Below, in pieces: positions 1 through 9,911 of a stretch of DNA of 64,000 nucleotides. Position 1 is the first letter of the stretch. Each line of letters begins with the position of its first letter. The stretch lies in assembly GCA_027487835.1 (NCBI GenBank), contig JAIYCU010000013.1, positions 62,001 through 126,000 on the forward strand, in the 5' to 3' direction. A program made the position numbers and the translations under genes. Origin of the DNA: Bacteroidota bacterium. Its GTDB lineage: Bacteria > Bacteroidota > Bacteroidia > UKL13-3. The notes beneath the pieces are model-generated. The model had not been told where the DNA came from. It made no database searches and saw nothing but the letters and a program-made list of their open reading frames with translations.

Positions 1-11
1 TATCTGTAGGT

Positions 12-2528
12 ATGTTATTATTATCACTGCAAAAAGATGGGTTACTAAAACAAGATGACCTTAAAGACAGAGAAACTTTTGACGCCTTTTGCCAAAAAAT
101 AATGGATAATAGTAAGTTGGATAGTATTCCACTTACTTACCCAAAAATTTTCTCCGTTTTAGAGGATAAAATTTCGAAACTTGAAAATAGCCTCCTGCAG
201 CAGATTTCATTTAAGCTGTTTGGGTTAAATGCAATTGATAAAGAAATCTTAACGAAAAATTTTGCCATTGTCTTTGATAAAATATTATATCAATACTTAA
301 AAGCATATAAAAGGCCATTTGGAGAATTTATTCAACCCATTGAATTAACCAGATTGATGCTTGCTTTGCCAAATCTGAAAAAGGATGCAACCATATTTAA
401 TCCCTTTGCCGGATTGGCTTCTTTTGGCATTTCTTTGGATTCACAGCAGGTATATTTTGGACAGGAGATTCATCCAAAAACTTGGGTTATTGGCGCCCTA
501 AGATTATTGGCTTATGGAAAAAAGGACAGTGTAAATTATGTTTGTGATGATTCATTGGTGAATTGGCCAAAGGAGGCTGAAAAGTTCGACTTCATTGTAT
601 CTAATCCTCCTTTTAGAATGAGGGTTGGAAATCTATCAGGAATACCTAACTCCCAGTTTAAAACCGTTGAGCAGTTTATTATATCAAAAGGCCTGCAATC
701 ACTAAATCAATCCGGAAAACTGGTAACGCTACTGCCAACAAGCTTCTTGAATAGCCAAATGTATCAAGAGCATAATTTGCGAAAATCTTTAGTAGATCAG
801 GATTTAATTGATACTATTATTTCATTACCCGGAGGTATTCTTCCTCATACAGGAATTCCAATTATTGTGCTTTTCCTCAATAAAAAGAAAGAAAGGCCCG
901 GCTTGGTACGCTTTATTAAAGCCGATTCCTTTGTTGAATCTGATGGTTCGAAAAGAAAAGTTTTAAATGACCGAAAGTTATCTGCCCTGATCCTTCAACA
1001 TGAAAAGGAGATTTTTGTTGATTCAGACCCTACCATTGTTTCTGAGCCAGCTGCTGAATATCATTCTTCTTATAAAAAACTAAAGAATGAGGATATTGAA
1101 CGAACTGTAAAATTAAAGGAATTAAAGGAATCAAATTACGATATTCATGTTCCTAAGTATTTCCAGAAACCAATTGATTTTTTGGAAAATGAAAAGCTGG
1201 TAAAGCTTGGTGATATTCTCAAGTTAATTGAAGTTCAAAAGGATAGCATAGATACAAGAGGTAAATTTGTTCGGATACGAGATTTAAAGAACGATAAAGT
1301 TGATTACATACTTGAATCTTCCAGACTTGAGGAATCAGAACTTAAAAGACCAGTCGCATTTCAGGTAACCGAATCTTGTTTGTTGCTAACTCTTCGCTGG
1401 CAAACATTAAAACCTACATTTTTTAATTTCAAAGGTGAAAAAATCTATAGAAATCAAGATGTTGTATCTTTCAAGGTAGATGAATCTCGAGTTGAAATCG
1501 CTTATTTAATCAATGCACTGCATGCTGATTATGTAATTGAACAACTTAATTCTATTCGTATAAGTGGATCTGTAATTCCATTTATACGAAAGGATGATTT
1601 GATGAAGGTTCTTATAAAATTACCTTCCATGAATGAACAAAGGGCAAAAATTGCCGGAATTAATGAAGTATACACTGATATAAGATTAAGTGAAAGCAAG
1701 GTAAAGGAAGAGAACCAGATAGTTTTTAATGACGTTACTGAACAAAATAACTTCTTACGTCATTCCATTGCAGGTAACCTGGCCAATCTGAGAGGTTCTT
1801 TTAAAAAAGTGAAACAAATTTTTGAAAGTCAGATAAAACTAACTCATCCTGAAATACTTGATATGAAAGAGAACAATAGATCTCAACTGACACTCGCAAA
1901 TTTATTGCACTCAATGGAGCGAGATATTGAAAAAGTCTCTTTAGACACGCAAAGAAACACCTTAGGTGGTTCATATATACAAAGCGCTATTATGGAATCC
2001 ATTGAAATTATTCCATTCATTTCAGAATTGGTAAATGAAATCATTAGCAACCCAAATCGTAATTTTGAAATTACCTTTACGCCTGCCAAAAATGACTTTG
2101 TAGATGCAGAAGGCAATGAGGTTAGAGTATACATTAATGGTAACAAAAATCTAATAAAGGATATGTTTAATAATATTATCGAGAATGCCATTGAACATGC
2201 TTTTGAATCTGACTTTAGAGAAAATAACTTAATTAGTATAGATTGCTTTGGAAACAATATTTATGAACCAAGGTTTAGTATCAGTATTTCTAATAATGGT
2301 AAAAGACTTCCTGAAGATTTTACACAAGAAATGTTCGTTCGAAAAGGTAGTAAAGCTGGACCTAAAGCTGGTAATGGCTACGGTGGTTGGTTAATTAATC
2401 AGATTATTCATAAACATAATGGCACCCTTGAGATTGATGATGAACAAGGTCCACAAGGAATCGGAGGAATTTGGTCAACCAGTTTTGAAATCAATTTGCC
2501 AGTATTAAACTATGAAAAGTATGAATGA
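12..2528 (+). CDS. N6-adenine DNA methyltransferase / specificity domain / histidine-kinase ATPase fusion
   Basis: Three parts are visible in 838 residues. Residues about 85-300 are a type I HsdM-like methyltransferase: an AdoMet motif I variant NPFAGLASFG (130-139) and catalytic NPPF (198-201). Residues about 390-560 look like a single HsdS-type target recognition half. Residues about 575-835 look like a kinase core: FLRHSIAGNL with a candidate phospho-acceptor His584, an N box NNIIENAIEHA (720-730), SNNGK (760-764) and GNGYGG (787-792). The gene overlaps the receiver-domain gene that follows, which suggests a two-component pair in which the sensor is itself a DNA methyltransferase. There is no in-frame stop between the window edge and the ATG, so the N-terminus may extend upstream. 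Domain calls are family knowledge; a phosphorelay is inference. I know of no described system with this fusion. Confidence 0.85.
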   Translation: MLLLSLQKDGLLKQDDLKDRETFDAFCQKIMDNSKLDSIPLTYPKIFSVLEDKISKLENSLLQQISFKLFGLNAIDKEILTKNFAIVFDKILYQYLKAYKRPFGEFIQPIELTRLMLALPNLKKDATIFNPFAGLASFGISLDSQQVYFGQEIHPKTWVIGALRLLAYGKKDSVNYVCDDSLVNWPKEAEKFDFIVSNPPFRMRVGNLSGIPNSQFKTVEQFIISKGLQSLNQSGKLVTLLPTSFLNSQMYQEHNLRKSLVDQDLIDTIISLPGGILPHTGIPIIVLFLNKKKERPGLVRFIKADSFVESDGSKRKVLNDRKLSALILQHEKEIFVDSDPTIVSEPAAEYHSSYKKLKNEDIERTVKLKELKESNYDIHVPKYFQKPIDFLENEKLVKLGDILKLIEVQKDSIDTRGKFVRIRDLKNDKVDYILESSRLEESELKRPVAFQVTESCLLLTLRWQTLKPTFFNFKGEKIYRNQDVVSFKVDESRVEIAYLINALHADYVIEQLNSIRISGSVIPFIRKDDLMKVLIKLPSMNEQRAKIAGINEVYTDIRLSESKVKEENQIVFNDVTEQNNFLRHSIAGNLANLRGSFKKVKQIFESQIKLTHPEILDMKENNRSQLTLANLLHSMERDIEKVSLDTQRNTLGGSYIQSAIMESIEIIPFISELVNEIISNPNRNFEITFTPAKNDFVDAEGNEVRVYINGNKNLIKDMFNNIIENAIEHAFESDFRENNLISIDCFGNNIYEPRFSISISNNGKRLPEDFTQEMFVRKGSKAGPKAGNGYGGWLINQIIHKHNGTLEIDDEQGPQGIGGIWSTSFEINLPVLNYEKYE

Positions 2529-3678
2529 ATATAAGGTACTTTGGTTTGACGATGAGCATGAATCTTTTGAATCACTCAAGGATGATGCGAATCAGAAAGG
2601 AATAAAACTTATAGGTTATACCAATGCAGAAGAGGGTATTGCCGAACTGGAATCAAACCTGATTTCTTTTGATGCCGTTATAGTGGATGGTAAGTTCTAT
2701 AAAAATGCCAGCGCAACAGGTGATGCTGTGAATGATGGTGCATTATTTAACGTGGCAAGATTTCTGGACAAAAGAGAAGGTATCAAGAAAATCCCCTGGT
2801 TTATTTTTTCTGGTCAGCCAGATTTCCTAAACTCATCAAACCCTATTGCGGCTGAATACAAAGGAAACAAAGTTTATAATAAGAACTTTGATGCAGATAT
2901 TGAACAGTTATGGATGGATATTAAAAAGGAAGCCGACCAACAGCCAGATACGCAAATTCGCCATAAGTACCATCGAGTTTTTGAAGTCTGCACAGAAAAG
3001 TATATTGGTGAACTTGCCTACCACGATTTACTCTCAATGTTAAAAAAAGAAAATTCCGAAAAAGCCTTTACAGATCCTAATCTTTATTTCAATCCATTAA
3101 GAAAAATAATGGATGATTTGTTTATGGCAAGTAATAAATACGGATTAATGCCCGATGTGTTTGTAAAACCATCAGTTGCATTAAATGAATCAAGCAAGTT
3201 TCTTTCAGGTATTGTTGAGAAAGGATATAAATTAGATACTCCTGTTTTTCCAAAAGTTGTTTCCGATCATGTTCGCTGCATATTGGCAGTTTGTCAACCT
3301 GCTTCACACCGCTCCGAATTAGATAGCTTTATATCTCAAGTAAATACTCCTTACCTTTTAATGAGCGTAACCTACCAATTATTGGATGTATTGCTTTGGT
3401 TTAAAGACTTTATAGATGCCAATACCGATATAGTATTCAATAAGACTAAATATATGCTTGTAGACACAAGTAGTTCTTCATGTGCAATTACAGGAACTAT
3501 CGAACAAGATAGAAGTAAAAATTATCACTGTGGCGAAATAATAATTAATTACACTCAATTTAATAAAAACGGATTTAAAATAGGTGACACCATAAGAATT
3601 TTAAAAGTTGCTAATAATACCAACGAAAAAACAATGCATCAATATCCCAAAAATGCAGTGCAAACAGAGAAAATTTAA
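2512..3678 (+). CDS. receiver-domain protein with a C-terminal domain of unknown function
   Basis: The first 135 residues read as a CheY-like receiver: acidic pair D13-D14 in LWFDDE, phospho-acceptor D59 in AVIVDGK, S100 in FIFSGQ and K124 in VYNKN. The remaining 250 residues contain no DNA-binding or enzymatic motif that I recognise. The start overlaps the end of the kinase-methyltransferase gene, and a second ATG three codons later would also give an intact receiver. Only 12 bases separate it from hsdM. The natural reading is that it is the phosphorylation target of the upstream protein and controls or senses something about the restriction system. The output domain is unknown, so transcriptional control, protein-protein control of HsdM/HsdR, or a direct effector role are all open. 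Confidence 0.75.
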   Translation: MKSMNEYKVLWFDDEHESFESLKDDANQKGIKLIGYTNAEEGIAELESNLISFDAVIVDGKFYKNASATGDAVNDGALFNVARFLDKREGIKKIPWFIFSGQPDFLNSSNPIAAEYKGNKVYNKNFDADIEQLWMDIKKEADQQPDTQIRHKYHRVFEVCTEKYIGELAYHDLLSMLKKENSEKAFTDPNLYFNPLRKIMDDLFMASNKYGLMPDVFVKPSVALNESSKFLSGIVEKGYKLDTPVFPKVVSDHVRCILAVCQPASHRSELDSFISQVNTPYLLMSVTYQLLDVLLWFKDFIDANTDIVFNKTKYMLVDTSSSSCAITGTIEQDRSKNYHCGEIIINYTQFNKNGFKIGDTIRILKVANNTNEKTMHQYPKNAVQTEKI

Positions 3679-3690
3679 TTAGATAATATT

Positions 3691-6057
3691 ATGAACCAAG
3701 CAGTACACAATAAATCAATATCCTTCATTTGGTCAATAGCAGATGATTGTTTGCGTGATGTTTATGTGAGAGGAAAATACCGTGATGTAATTTTACCTAT
3801 GGTGGTGCTTCGCAGGCTGGATGCTTTGCTTGAACCAACCAAGGCAGCCGTATTGGAAGAATTGGTTTTTCAAAAAGAAGAAGCCAAGTTTACCGAATGG
3901 GACGAAAACGGACTAAGACAAGCCAGTGGTTATGTGTTTTACAATACCAGCGAATGGACCTTGCAACGCTTACACGATACTGCTACTAATAACCAACAAA
4001 TTCTTCAAGCCAATTTTGAAGATTACTTGAATGGCTTTAGCGGAAACGTAAAAGAGATTATTGAAAAATTCAAACTTAAAAGCCAGGTAAGACACATGGC
4101 ATCGAAAGATGTTTTGTTGAATGTCCTAGAGAAATTCACTTCTCCTTATATCAACCTCACGCCTTTTGAAAAGAACGATCCTGACGGCCGTAAATTACCG
4201 CCTTTAACGAACTTGGGAATGGGTTATGTGTTTGAGGAATTGATTCGCAAATTTAACGAAGACAATAACGAAGAAGCTGGGGAACACTTTACGCCTCGTG
4301 AGGTAATTGACCTCATGACCCACATTATTTTTGAACCAGTAAAAGACAAACTTCCTCCTGTAATGACCATTTACGACCCTGCATGTGGTAGTGGTGGTAT
4401 GCTCACCGAATCTCAGAATTTTGTAAAGGATGAAGAGGGTGAAATAAAAGCAAAAGGCGATGTTTATTTGTATGGTAAAGAAATCAATGATGAAACGTAT
4501 GCCATTTGCAAATCGGATATGATGATAAAGGGTAATAACCCAGAAAATATCAAGGTTGGCTCCACACTTTCAACAAATGAATTTTCTGGACATACTTTCG
4601 ATTTTATGCTCTCCAATCCACCTTATGGTAAGTCATGGGCAAGTGAGCAAAAGTTTATCAAAGATGGCAAAGATATTATTGACCCTCGTTTTCAAATTAA
4701 ACTGAAAAACTATTGGGGTATTGAGGAAGATGCGGACGCAACGCCTCGTTCTTCCGATGGCCAATTGCTGTTCCTGATGGAAATGGCGAACAAAATGAAA
4801 CCATTAACTCAAAGTCCTTTGGGTTCTAGAATAGCTTCGGTGCATAATGGTAGTAGTTTATTTACTGGTGATGCTGGGGGTGGCGAAAGCAATATTCGCA
4901 GGTATATTATTGAAAACGATTGGCTGGAAGCCATTGTGCAAATGCCCAATAACTTGTTTTACAATACCGGTATTACCACCTATATCTGGATATTGAGCAA
5001 CAACAAAGCAGCAAACCGCAAAGGCAAAGTGCAATTAATAGATGCAGGTTTATTGTTCCGTAAACTGCGTAAGAACTTAGGCAATAAAAACTGTGAATTT
5101 GCACCTGAACATATTCGTGAAATTGTTTCGGTATATGAAAAGATGCAATCTGTTGACCGAGTAATTAATAGCGAAACTAAAGAAGAACAAGGAATAGCTT
5201 CAAAACTATTTGACAATACCGATTTTGGTTATTACAAAGTTACCATTGAACGACCTAAGCGATTAAAAGCACAATTTACTGCTGAACGAATTGCTGAATT
5301 ACGTTTTGATAAAACCCTACGTGAACCAATGGCTTGGGCTTACGAAACCTTTGGCGAAAAAGTATATTCTGAAATAGCCAAACATGAAAAAGAAATTACT
5401 GAATGGTGTGAAAAAAACGAGTTAAACCTCAATGCCAAGCTAAGCAAAGCATTGGTAAGCGAAGCCCTTTGGACGAAACAATTGGAATTACTCAAAACCG
5501 CAACTGAATTAATGCAGGCCATTGGCAACGATGAATACAACGATTTTAATTTGTTCAGGGAAAAAGTAGATGAGGTATTGAAAGTTACGAAAACCAAACT
5601 CGCTGCTTCTGAAAAAAATGCCATTTTAAATGCAGTGAGCTGGTACGATGCCTCTGCTGAAAAGGTTATTAAAGGCACAACTAAATTAACCGGCGACAAA
5701 CTGCAGCAACTGCTGGAGCACCTGTCCTGCAAAGAAACTGATTTAGCCAACTATGGCTATTTTGCTACCGATAAAAAGGGCGAATACATTGAATACGAAA
5801 CCGAAAGCGATTTGCGTGATACCGAAAATGTGCCACTCAAAGAAAATATTTACGCTTACTTTTTGCGAGAAGTAAAACCCCATGTAGCCGAAGCCTGGAT
5901 AAACTTAGATGCCACCAAAATTGGTTACGAAATAAGTTTCAATAAATACTTTTACCGCCACAAACCTTTGCGTGCCATTGAAGAAGTAACCAACGATATT
6001 TTGAAACTAGAAGAATTGAGTGATGGTTTAATTCGTGAAATTTTAAATCTAGCTTAA
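3691..6057 (+). CDS. hsdM: type I restriction-modification system methyltransferase subunit HsdM
   Basis: This is the canonical modification subunit, which methylates adenine in the target when complexed with HsdS. An HsdM N-terminal helical domain (IWSIADDCLRDVY, residues about 8-150) precedes the catalytic domain with GEHFTPREV, AdoMet motif I DPACGSGG (229-236) and NPPYG (309-313). At 788 residues it is longer than many HsdM proteins (about 500): the last 250 residues form a charged helical extension of the kind seen in the long M subunits of this subgroup. The stop codon overlaps the hsdS start by one base (TAATG), which implies translational coupling. It is the second methyltransferase of the operon, with intact motifs, unlike the variant motif I of the fused protein upstream. 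Confidence 0.95.
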   Translation: MNQAVHNKSISFIWSIADDCLRDVYVRGKYRDVILPMVVLRRLDALLEPTKAAVLEELVFQKEEAKFTEWDENGLRQASGYVFYNTSEWTLQRLHDTATNNQQILQANFEDYLNGFSGNVKEIIEKFKLKSQVRHMASKDVLLNVLEKFTSPYINLTPFEKNDPDGRKLPPLTNLGMGYVFEELIRKFNEDNNEEAGEHFTPREVIDLMTHIIFEPVKDKLPPVMTIYDPACGSGGMLTESQNFVKDEEGEIKAKGDVYLYGKEINDETYAICKSDMMIKGNNPENIKVGSTLSTNEFSGHTFDFMLSNPPYGKSWASEQKFIKDGKDIIDPRFQIKLKNYWGIEEDADATPRSSDGQLLFLMEMANKMKPLTQSPLGSRIASVHNGSSLFTGDAGGGESNIRRYIIENDWLEAIVQMPNNLFYNTGITTYIWILSNNKAANRKGKVQLIDAGLLFRKLRKNLGNKNCEFAPEHIREIVSVYEKMQSVDRVINSETKEEQGIASKLFDNTDFGYYKVTIERPKRLKAQFTAERIAELRFDKTLREPMAWAYETFGEKVYSEIAKHEKEITEWCEKNELNLNAKLSKALVSEALWTKQLELLKTATELMQAIGNDEYNDFNLFREKVDEVLKVTKTKLAASEKNAILNAVSWYDASAEKVIKGTTKLTGDKLQQLLEHLSCKETDLANYGYFATDKKGEYIEYETESDLRDTENVPLKENIYAYFLREVKPHVAEAWINLDATKIGYEISFNKYFYRHKPLRAIEEVTNDILKLEELSDGLIREILNLA

Positions 6058-7361
6058 TGGGAACGGTAATAGATAATACTACTATTAAAAAATATCCAGC
6101 TTATAAAGATTCAGGAGTGGAATGGATTGAAGATGTTCCTTCTCATTGGGAAGTAAAAAAGTTTAAACGAGTTTTCTATGAAATAAAGAAACGTAGTAAT
6201 CCTGAATTGAATTGCGGTTCGATAAGTTTTGGAAAAGTAGTTTACAAGGATGATGAAAAAATCCCTGAATCAACAAAGAGATCATATCAAGTTGTACAGA
6301 AAGGAGACTTTTTAGTAAACCCACTGAATCTAAATTATGACTTAATAAGCTTGAGAATTGCTTTATCAGATATTGATGTTGTTGTAAGTTCAGGTTATAT
6401 TGTATTGAGCAATAGTGTTAAACTTGATAAAACATTTTATAAGTATTTTCTACATCGATTTGATGTTGCATTTATGAAATTATTGGGTTCAGGTGTTAGG
6501 CAAACACTTAATTGGAATGACATTGCTAATTGTGATTTAATTTTTCCACCCCTTTCTGAACAAACCGCCATTGCAGCCTTTCTCGACCGCAAAACAGCCT
6601 TGATAGATCAAGCCATTGACATCAAACAAAAACAAATAGAACTACTCAAAGAACGTAGGCAAATACTCATTCACAAAGCCGTTACCCGTGGACTAAACCC
6701 CAATGTAAAACTAAAAGATAGCGGAGTGGAATGGATTGGGGAGATACCGGAGGGTTGGGGTATTTGTAAAATTAAACTTTTAATAGAGATTAAAGATGGC
6801 ACACATGATACACCAGCATATGTCAATCCGGGTTTAGACACTTATCCTCTTGCTACAACAAAACATGTCACAACCGGAGTTTTAAATTTAGAAGATGCTT
6901 CACACATAAGCTCAAATGATTATTTTGAAATAATTAAACGGTCAAATGTAGAAAACGGTGATATTGTCATGCCAATGATAGGCACGATTGGCTCTCCTAT
7001 TATTATAGTTACGGCAGATAAATTTGCTATTAAAAACTTAGCATTATTTAAAACGGCTAATTCAGAAAAGCTAAACAATCGTTTTTTGTATTACTTATTG
7101 CAATGTGATTTAATAAAAATACAATTTGAGTTAGTCTCAAATGGCGGAGTACTTGGCTTTATGTCATTAGGACAGCTAAGAAATCTAATTATTCCTAAAC
7201 TTTCCTTAGATGAACAAATCGAAATTGTTAAAGAAATAGATAGTGCTGGCATAAAAATCACCACTGCAATTTCCCTCAAAGAGCAAGAAATAGAAAAGCT
7301 AAAAGAATACAAAGCCACCTTAATTAATAGTGCGGTAACGGGTAAAATAAAAGTTTGTTAG
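6057..7361 (+). CDS. hsdS: type I restriction-modification system specificity subunit HsdS
   Basis: HsdS recognises the bipartite DNA target and bridges HsdM and HsdR. Two target recognition halves are marked by an internal repeat: KDSGVEWI appears near residues 17-24 and again near 220-227, each followed by a WE/WG-K turn typical of TRD starts. The halves end with conserved helices (PPLSEQTAIAAFLDRKTALI near 164-183 and LDEQIEIVKEID near 384-395). Length (434 aa) is normal. The two recognition halves differ strongly, so an asymmetric target is expected; I cannot predict it. It is translationally coupled to hsdM. The break between hsdS and hsdR is unusual: five accessory genes lie between them. 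Confidence 0.95.
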   Translation: MGTVIDNTTIKKYPAYKDSGVEWIEDVPSHWEVKKFKRVFYEIKKRSNPELNCGSISFGKVVYKDDEKIPESTKRSYQVVQKGDFLVNPLNLNYDLISLRIALSDIDVVVSSGYIVLSNSVKLDKTFYKYFLHRFDVAFMKLLGSGVRQTLNWNDIANCDLIFPPLSEQTAIAAFLDRKTALIDQAIDIKQKQIELLKERRQILIHKAVTRGLNPNVKLKDSGVEWIGEIPEGWGICKIKLLIEIKDGTHDTPAYVNPGLDTYPLATTKHVTTGVLNLEDASHISSNDYFEIIKRSNVENGDIVMPMIGTIGSPIIIVTADKFAIKNLALFKTANSEKLNNRFLYYLLQCDLIKIQFELVSNGGVLGFMSLGQLRNLIIPKLSLDEQIEIVKEIDSAGIKITTAISLKEQEIEKLKEYKATLINSAVTGKIKVC

Positions 7362-7363
7362 GT

Positions 7364-7852
7364 ATGAAAGAAAACATGTTAGATAAACTAAAAACAGAAA
7401 TTAAGAGTTTACAAAATTCTGTTTTAAAGCTTAAGGAGCATTTCCCTGCAAAGAAAAGTGGTTTTACCCTTGATGGTAGATTGGTTGGAGATATTGGAGA
7501 AATAGTAGCTCAAGAACTATTTCAAATTAAACTATATGAAAAGGTAGTTAAGTATTATGATGCAGAAACAACCTATGAACCAAAGCTAAAGATTCAAATT
7601 AAAGCTACTTTTAAAGAAAGTTTGACTTATAACCATGAGCCTGATTATTATATTGGAATTAAACTTTTTGAAGATGGAAATTTTAAAGTAATTTATAATG
7701 GCCCAGGAAAATACATTTACCAAAATTATCAACACAGAAAGGGAATTGGAGAGCAGCTTTTGTTATTCCCAATAAAAAAATTGGAGGAAATTTCTTCCCG
7801 GATTAATGATAATGAGCGCATTTTGATAAAAGATGATTTGAATAATGAGTAA
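7364..7852 (+). CDS. DUF6998-like protein, possible PD-(D/E)XK-related
   Basis: The 162-residue product has the pattern I associate with DUF6998 proteins near restriction systems: FTLDGRLVGDIGEIVA, then KIQIKAT, then VIYNGPG. Glu46, Asp66 and the Q78-I-K80 strand are arranged like the E...D...(E/Q)xK of a degenerate PD-(D/E)XK fold, but Gln in place of the acidic residue weakens a claim of nuclease activity. I chose the ATG two bases after the hsdS stop; an in-frame TTG three codons earlier would overlap hsdS, and a further ATG lies four codons in. Its end overlaps the start of the next gene by eight bases. The role is unknown; a DNA-binding or nuclease-like accessory of the restriction complex fits the position. 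Confidence 0.6.
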   Translation: MKENMLDKLKTEIKSLQNSVLKLKEHFPAKKSGFTLDGRLVGDIGEIVAQELFQIKLYEKVVKYYDAETTYEPKLKIQIKATFKESLTYNHEPDYYIGIKLFEDGNFKVIYNGPGKYIYQNYQHRKGIGEQLLLFPIKKLEEISSRINDNERILIKDDLNNE

Positions 7853-8459
7853 TAATTTTAATTGTATGACATCAATAGAAACAATAATCAAAGCAATAAA
7901 TGCAACAACAAAAACTGTAAATCAGCATGAGGCGTATTCAAATAAGCCAGGACTTTATGCTTTTGTATTGGCCCCAAATTCTAATCTTAAAAGTTTTGGA
8001 AGCGGCAATCAAATTATTTATGTGGGTAAAGCAGAAGATAGTTTAAGGCAACGTGACCTAAATACACACTTTAAGGATGGAAGAACTGGGCAATCAACTT
8101 TGAGGCGCTCAATTGGTGCTGTATTAAAAAATGAACTTAAAGCAGTCGCATTTAGCAGAAATGGAACACTAAATAGCCCCAATATTGACAATTATAAATT
8201 TGATTCCAAGGCTGAGAAACAACTTTCTATTTGGATGAAAGATAACTTACTAATTGGGTATTGGGAATATGATACTTCAAAAGAAAATAAGTCTCTGCGT
8301 GAAATTGAGGAACAGTTAATCATACATCTAAAACCAACCTTGGACCTAGATAAAAGAACTAAGGGATTCAATGTTTGTGCTGAGTTATTAACTCAATTGC
8401 GTCAAAAGTGCAAAGATGAAGCAAAGAAAAATGTTTTGGGTTATGTTGGGTATTTTTAA
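7845..8459 (+). CDS. GIY-YIG family protein
   Basis: The two strands that name the family are visible: PGLYAF (residues 35-40) and IIYVGKA (57-63), followed by a Gln/Arg-rich helix SLRQRDLNTHF and a TGQSTLRRSIGAVL segment that recurs in a subgroup of stand-alone GIY-YIG proteins. A second acidic helix, LREIEEQLI, could supply the metal-binding glutamate. These domains cut DNA through a single metal ion. The gene overlaps the DUF6998-like gene, and the two look like a unit inserted between hsdS and the DUF262 gene. A 59-base gap follows. Activity as an extra restriction nuclease is inference from context. Confidence 0.7.
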   Translation: MSNNFNCMTSIETIIKAINATTKTVNQHEAYSNKPGLYAFVLAPNSNLKSFGSGNQIIYVGKAEDSLRQRDLNTHFKDGRTGQSTLRRSIGAVLKNELKAVAFSRNGTLNSPNIDNYKFDSKAEKQLSIWMKDNLLIGYWEYDTSKENKSLREIEEQLIIHLKPTLDLDKRTKGFNVCAELLTQLRQKCKDEAKKNVLGYVGYF

Positions 8460-8518
8460 GCATTAGAATTGTGGCTAATAAATAAAGTTGAACTAATTAT
8501 ATTTGAAAAAAAAAGATA

Positions 8519-9910
8519 ATGATAATTGAATTTAATACAATTGACGGTAAAAATCTGATTTTAGCACCATACAAAGTAGATGGAATTATAAATGGCGAAA
8601 TTAAATATCAGTTGAGAGATGAGTTAGGTAAAATCTGGATGGAAGTTAAATTTGAGAATTCGACCTTTATTGTTGTAGATAAAAACGATACTATTTCAGA
8701 TGATGATGATTTAATACAACTCAAATTAAATAAAGTTGCACTAGAAGTAATAGAGCAAGAGCAATCTGGCACAGGTTATACAGAAAGTATTATTGTAGAA
8801 GAGATAAGTCCTTATGACCCAGAAAAGATAAAAATCCACTCTAAGGCATTCAATTTGCGCTTAATTTCTGATATGATTGATGACGGAGATATTGATTTAG
8901 CTCCAGATTTTCAAAGAAACTTTGTTTGGAATAGTTTACAAAAATCTAGTCTAATAGAATCTATATTGTTAAGAATTCCATTACCAATGTTTTACTTTTC
9001 GGAAGACGAAGAGGGAAGAATTACCGTTGTTGATGGATTACAAAGATTAACAACTATAAAGGATTTTATGGAAAATAAGTTTCCACTTAAAGGCTTAGAA
9101 TATTTAAAAAACTGTGAAGGAAAATTTTATTCTAATGTAGATAAGAATGGAAATTCTAATAGCAAAATTGCTATCGATTCAAAATATCAAAGATGGTTCA
9201 ATCAAACACAATTTTCTGTTAATGTAATTGACCCATCCTCACCTCCTAAAGTAAAGTATGATATATTTAGACGTATTAATACAGGCGGGAAACCACTAAA
9301 TAATCAAGAAATCAGAAATTGCCTAGCTGGTAAAGGATTAAGAGAGTTATTGCAAAAGATGGTAGAATTACAAGAATTTAAAACAGCTACCGACTATAGC
9401 ATAAAGCCAACTAGAATGGATGACCAAGAGGTTGCTTTAAGGTTTGTCCTTTTTAGAAATTTAATTGGAGAAGATAATAACATTTCCAATTACACTGGAT
9501 ATATGGACTCAGAATTGGATGATTTAACTGAAGATTTGGTAAAATCTAGATTTGAAGACCTCGAGTTTCTTTTGGAAGAATTTTCATGGGCAATGGTAAA
9601 TGCTGAATATTTATTTGGAAGGCGCTTCGCCTTTAGAAAAATAATCGTAAAAGATACACTGCCAACTTCCTACAAACAACTTATTAATAAAGCACTATTT
9701 GTGGCCTGTTCAGTTTTACTTTCCAAATTTAACCCTATTGAATTAAGGTCAAAAAATGAAGCAAACAAATTACTTTTACCACTTGCTACTTTAATAGAAA
9801 CAGACAGAACCTTATTAAATTACCTTTCTTATGGAACAAATGGCAAGGCTAACCTTAATTATGTGTTTAAGGCTATTGATAATTTGATTACAGACCAATT
9901 AAACTTATAA
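8519..9910 (+). CDS. DUF262 (GmrSD/ParB-like) domain protein
   Basis: After an N-terminal extension of about 115 residues comes a DUF262 core: DFQRNFVWN, SLIESILLRIPLPMFYF and the hallmark VVDGLQR (D172, G173, Q175, R176), then RRINTGGKPLNNQEIRN. DUF262 is the NTP-dependent N-terminal half of GmrSD type IV restriction enzymes and of many other defence proteins. The HNH-bearing DUF1524 half is absent: the last 200 residues are helical and have no HxxP or HNH pattern. The partner effector may therefore be a neighbour. The next gene, an ATPase, starts one base after this stop, so the two are co-translated in practice. Confidence 0.85.
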   Translation: MIIEFNTIDGKNLILAPYKVDGIINGEIKYQLRDELGKIWMEVKFENSTFIVVDKNDTISDDDDLIQLKLNKVALEVIEQEQSGTGYTESIIVEEISPYDPEKIKIHSKAFNLRLISDMIDDGDIDLAPDFQRNFVWNSLQKSSLIESILLRIPLPMFYFSEDEEGRITVVDGLQRLTTIKDFMENKFPLKGLEYLKNCEGKFYSNVDKNGNSNSKIAIDSKYQRWFNQTQFSVNVIDPSSPPKVKYDIFRRINTGGKPLNNQEIRNCLAGKGLRELLQKMVELQEFKTATDYSIKPTRMDDQEVALRFVLFRNLIGEDNNISNYTGYMDSELDDLTEDLVKSRFEDLEFLLEEFSWAMVNAEYLFGRRFAFRKIIVKDTLPTSYKQLINKALFVACSVLLSKFNPIELRSKNEANKLLLPLATLIETDRTLLNYLSYGTNGKANLNYVFKAIDNLITDQLNL

Positions 9911-9911
9911 A

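Noticed and set aside
12-2528. Frameshifted or degraded hsdM
   Set aside because: All three domains keep their motifs in one continuous frame, and the reading overlaps the next gene in an operon-like way.
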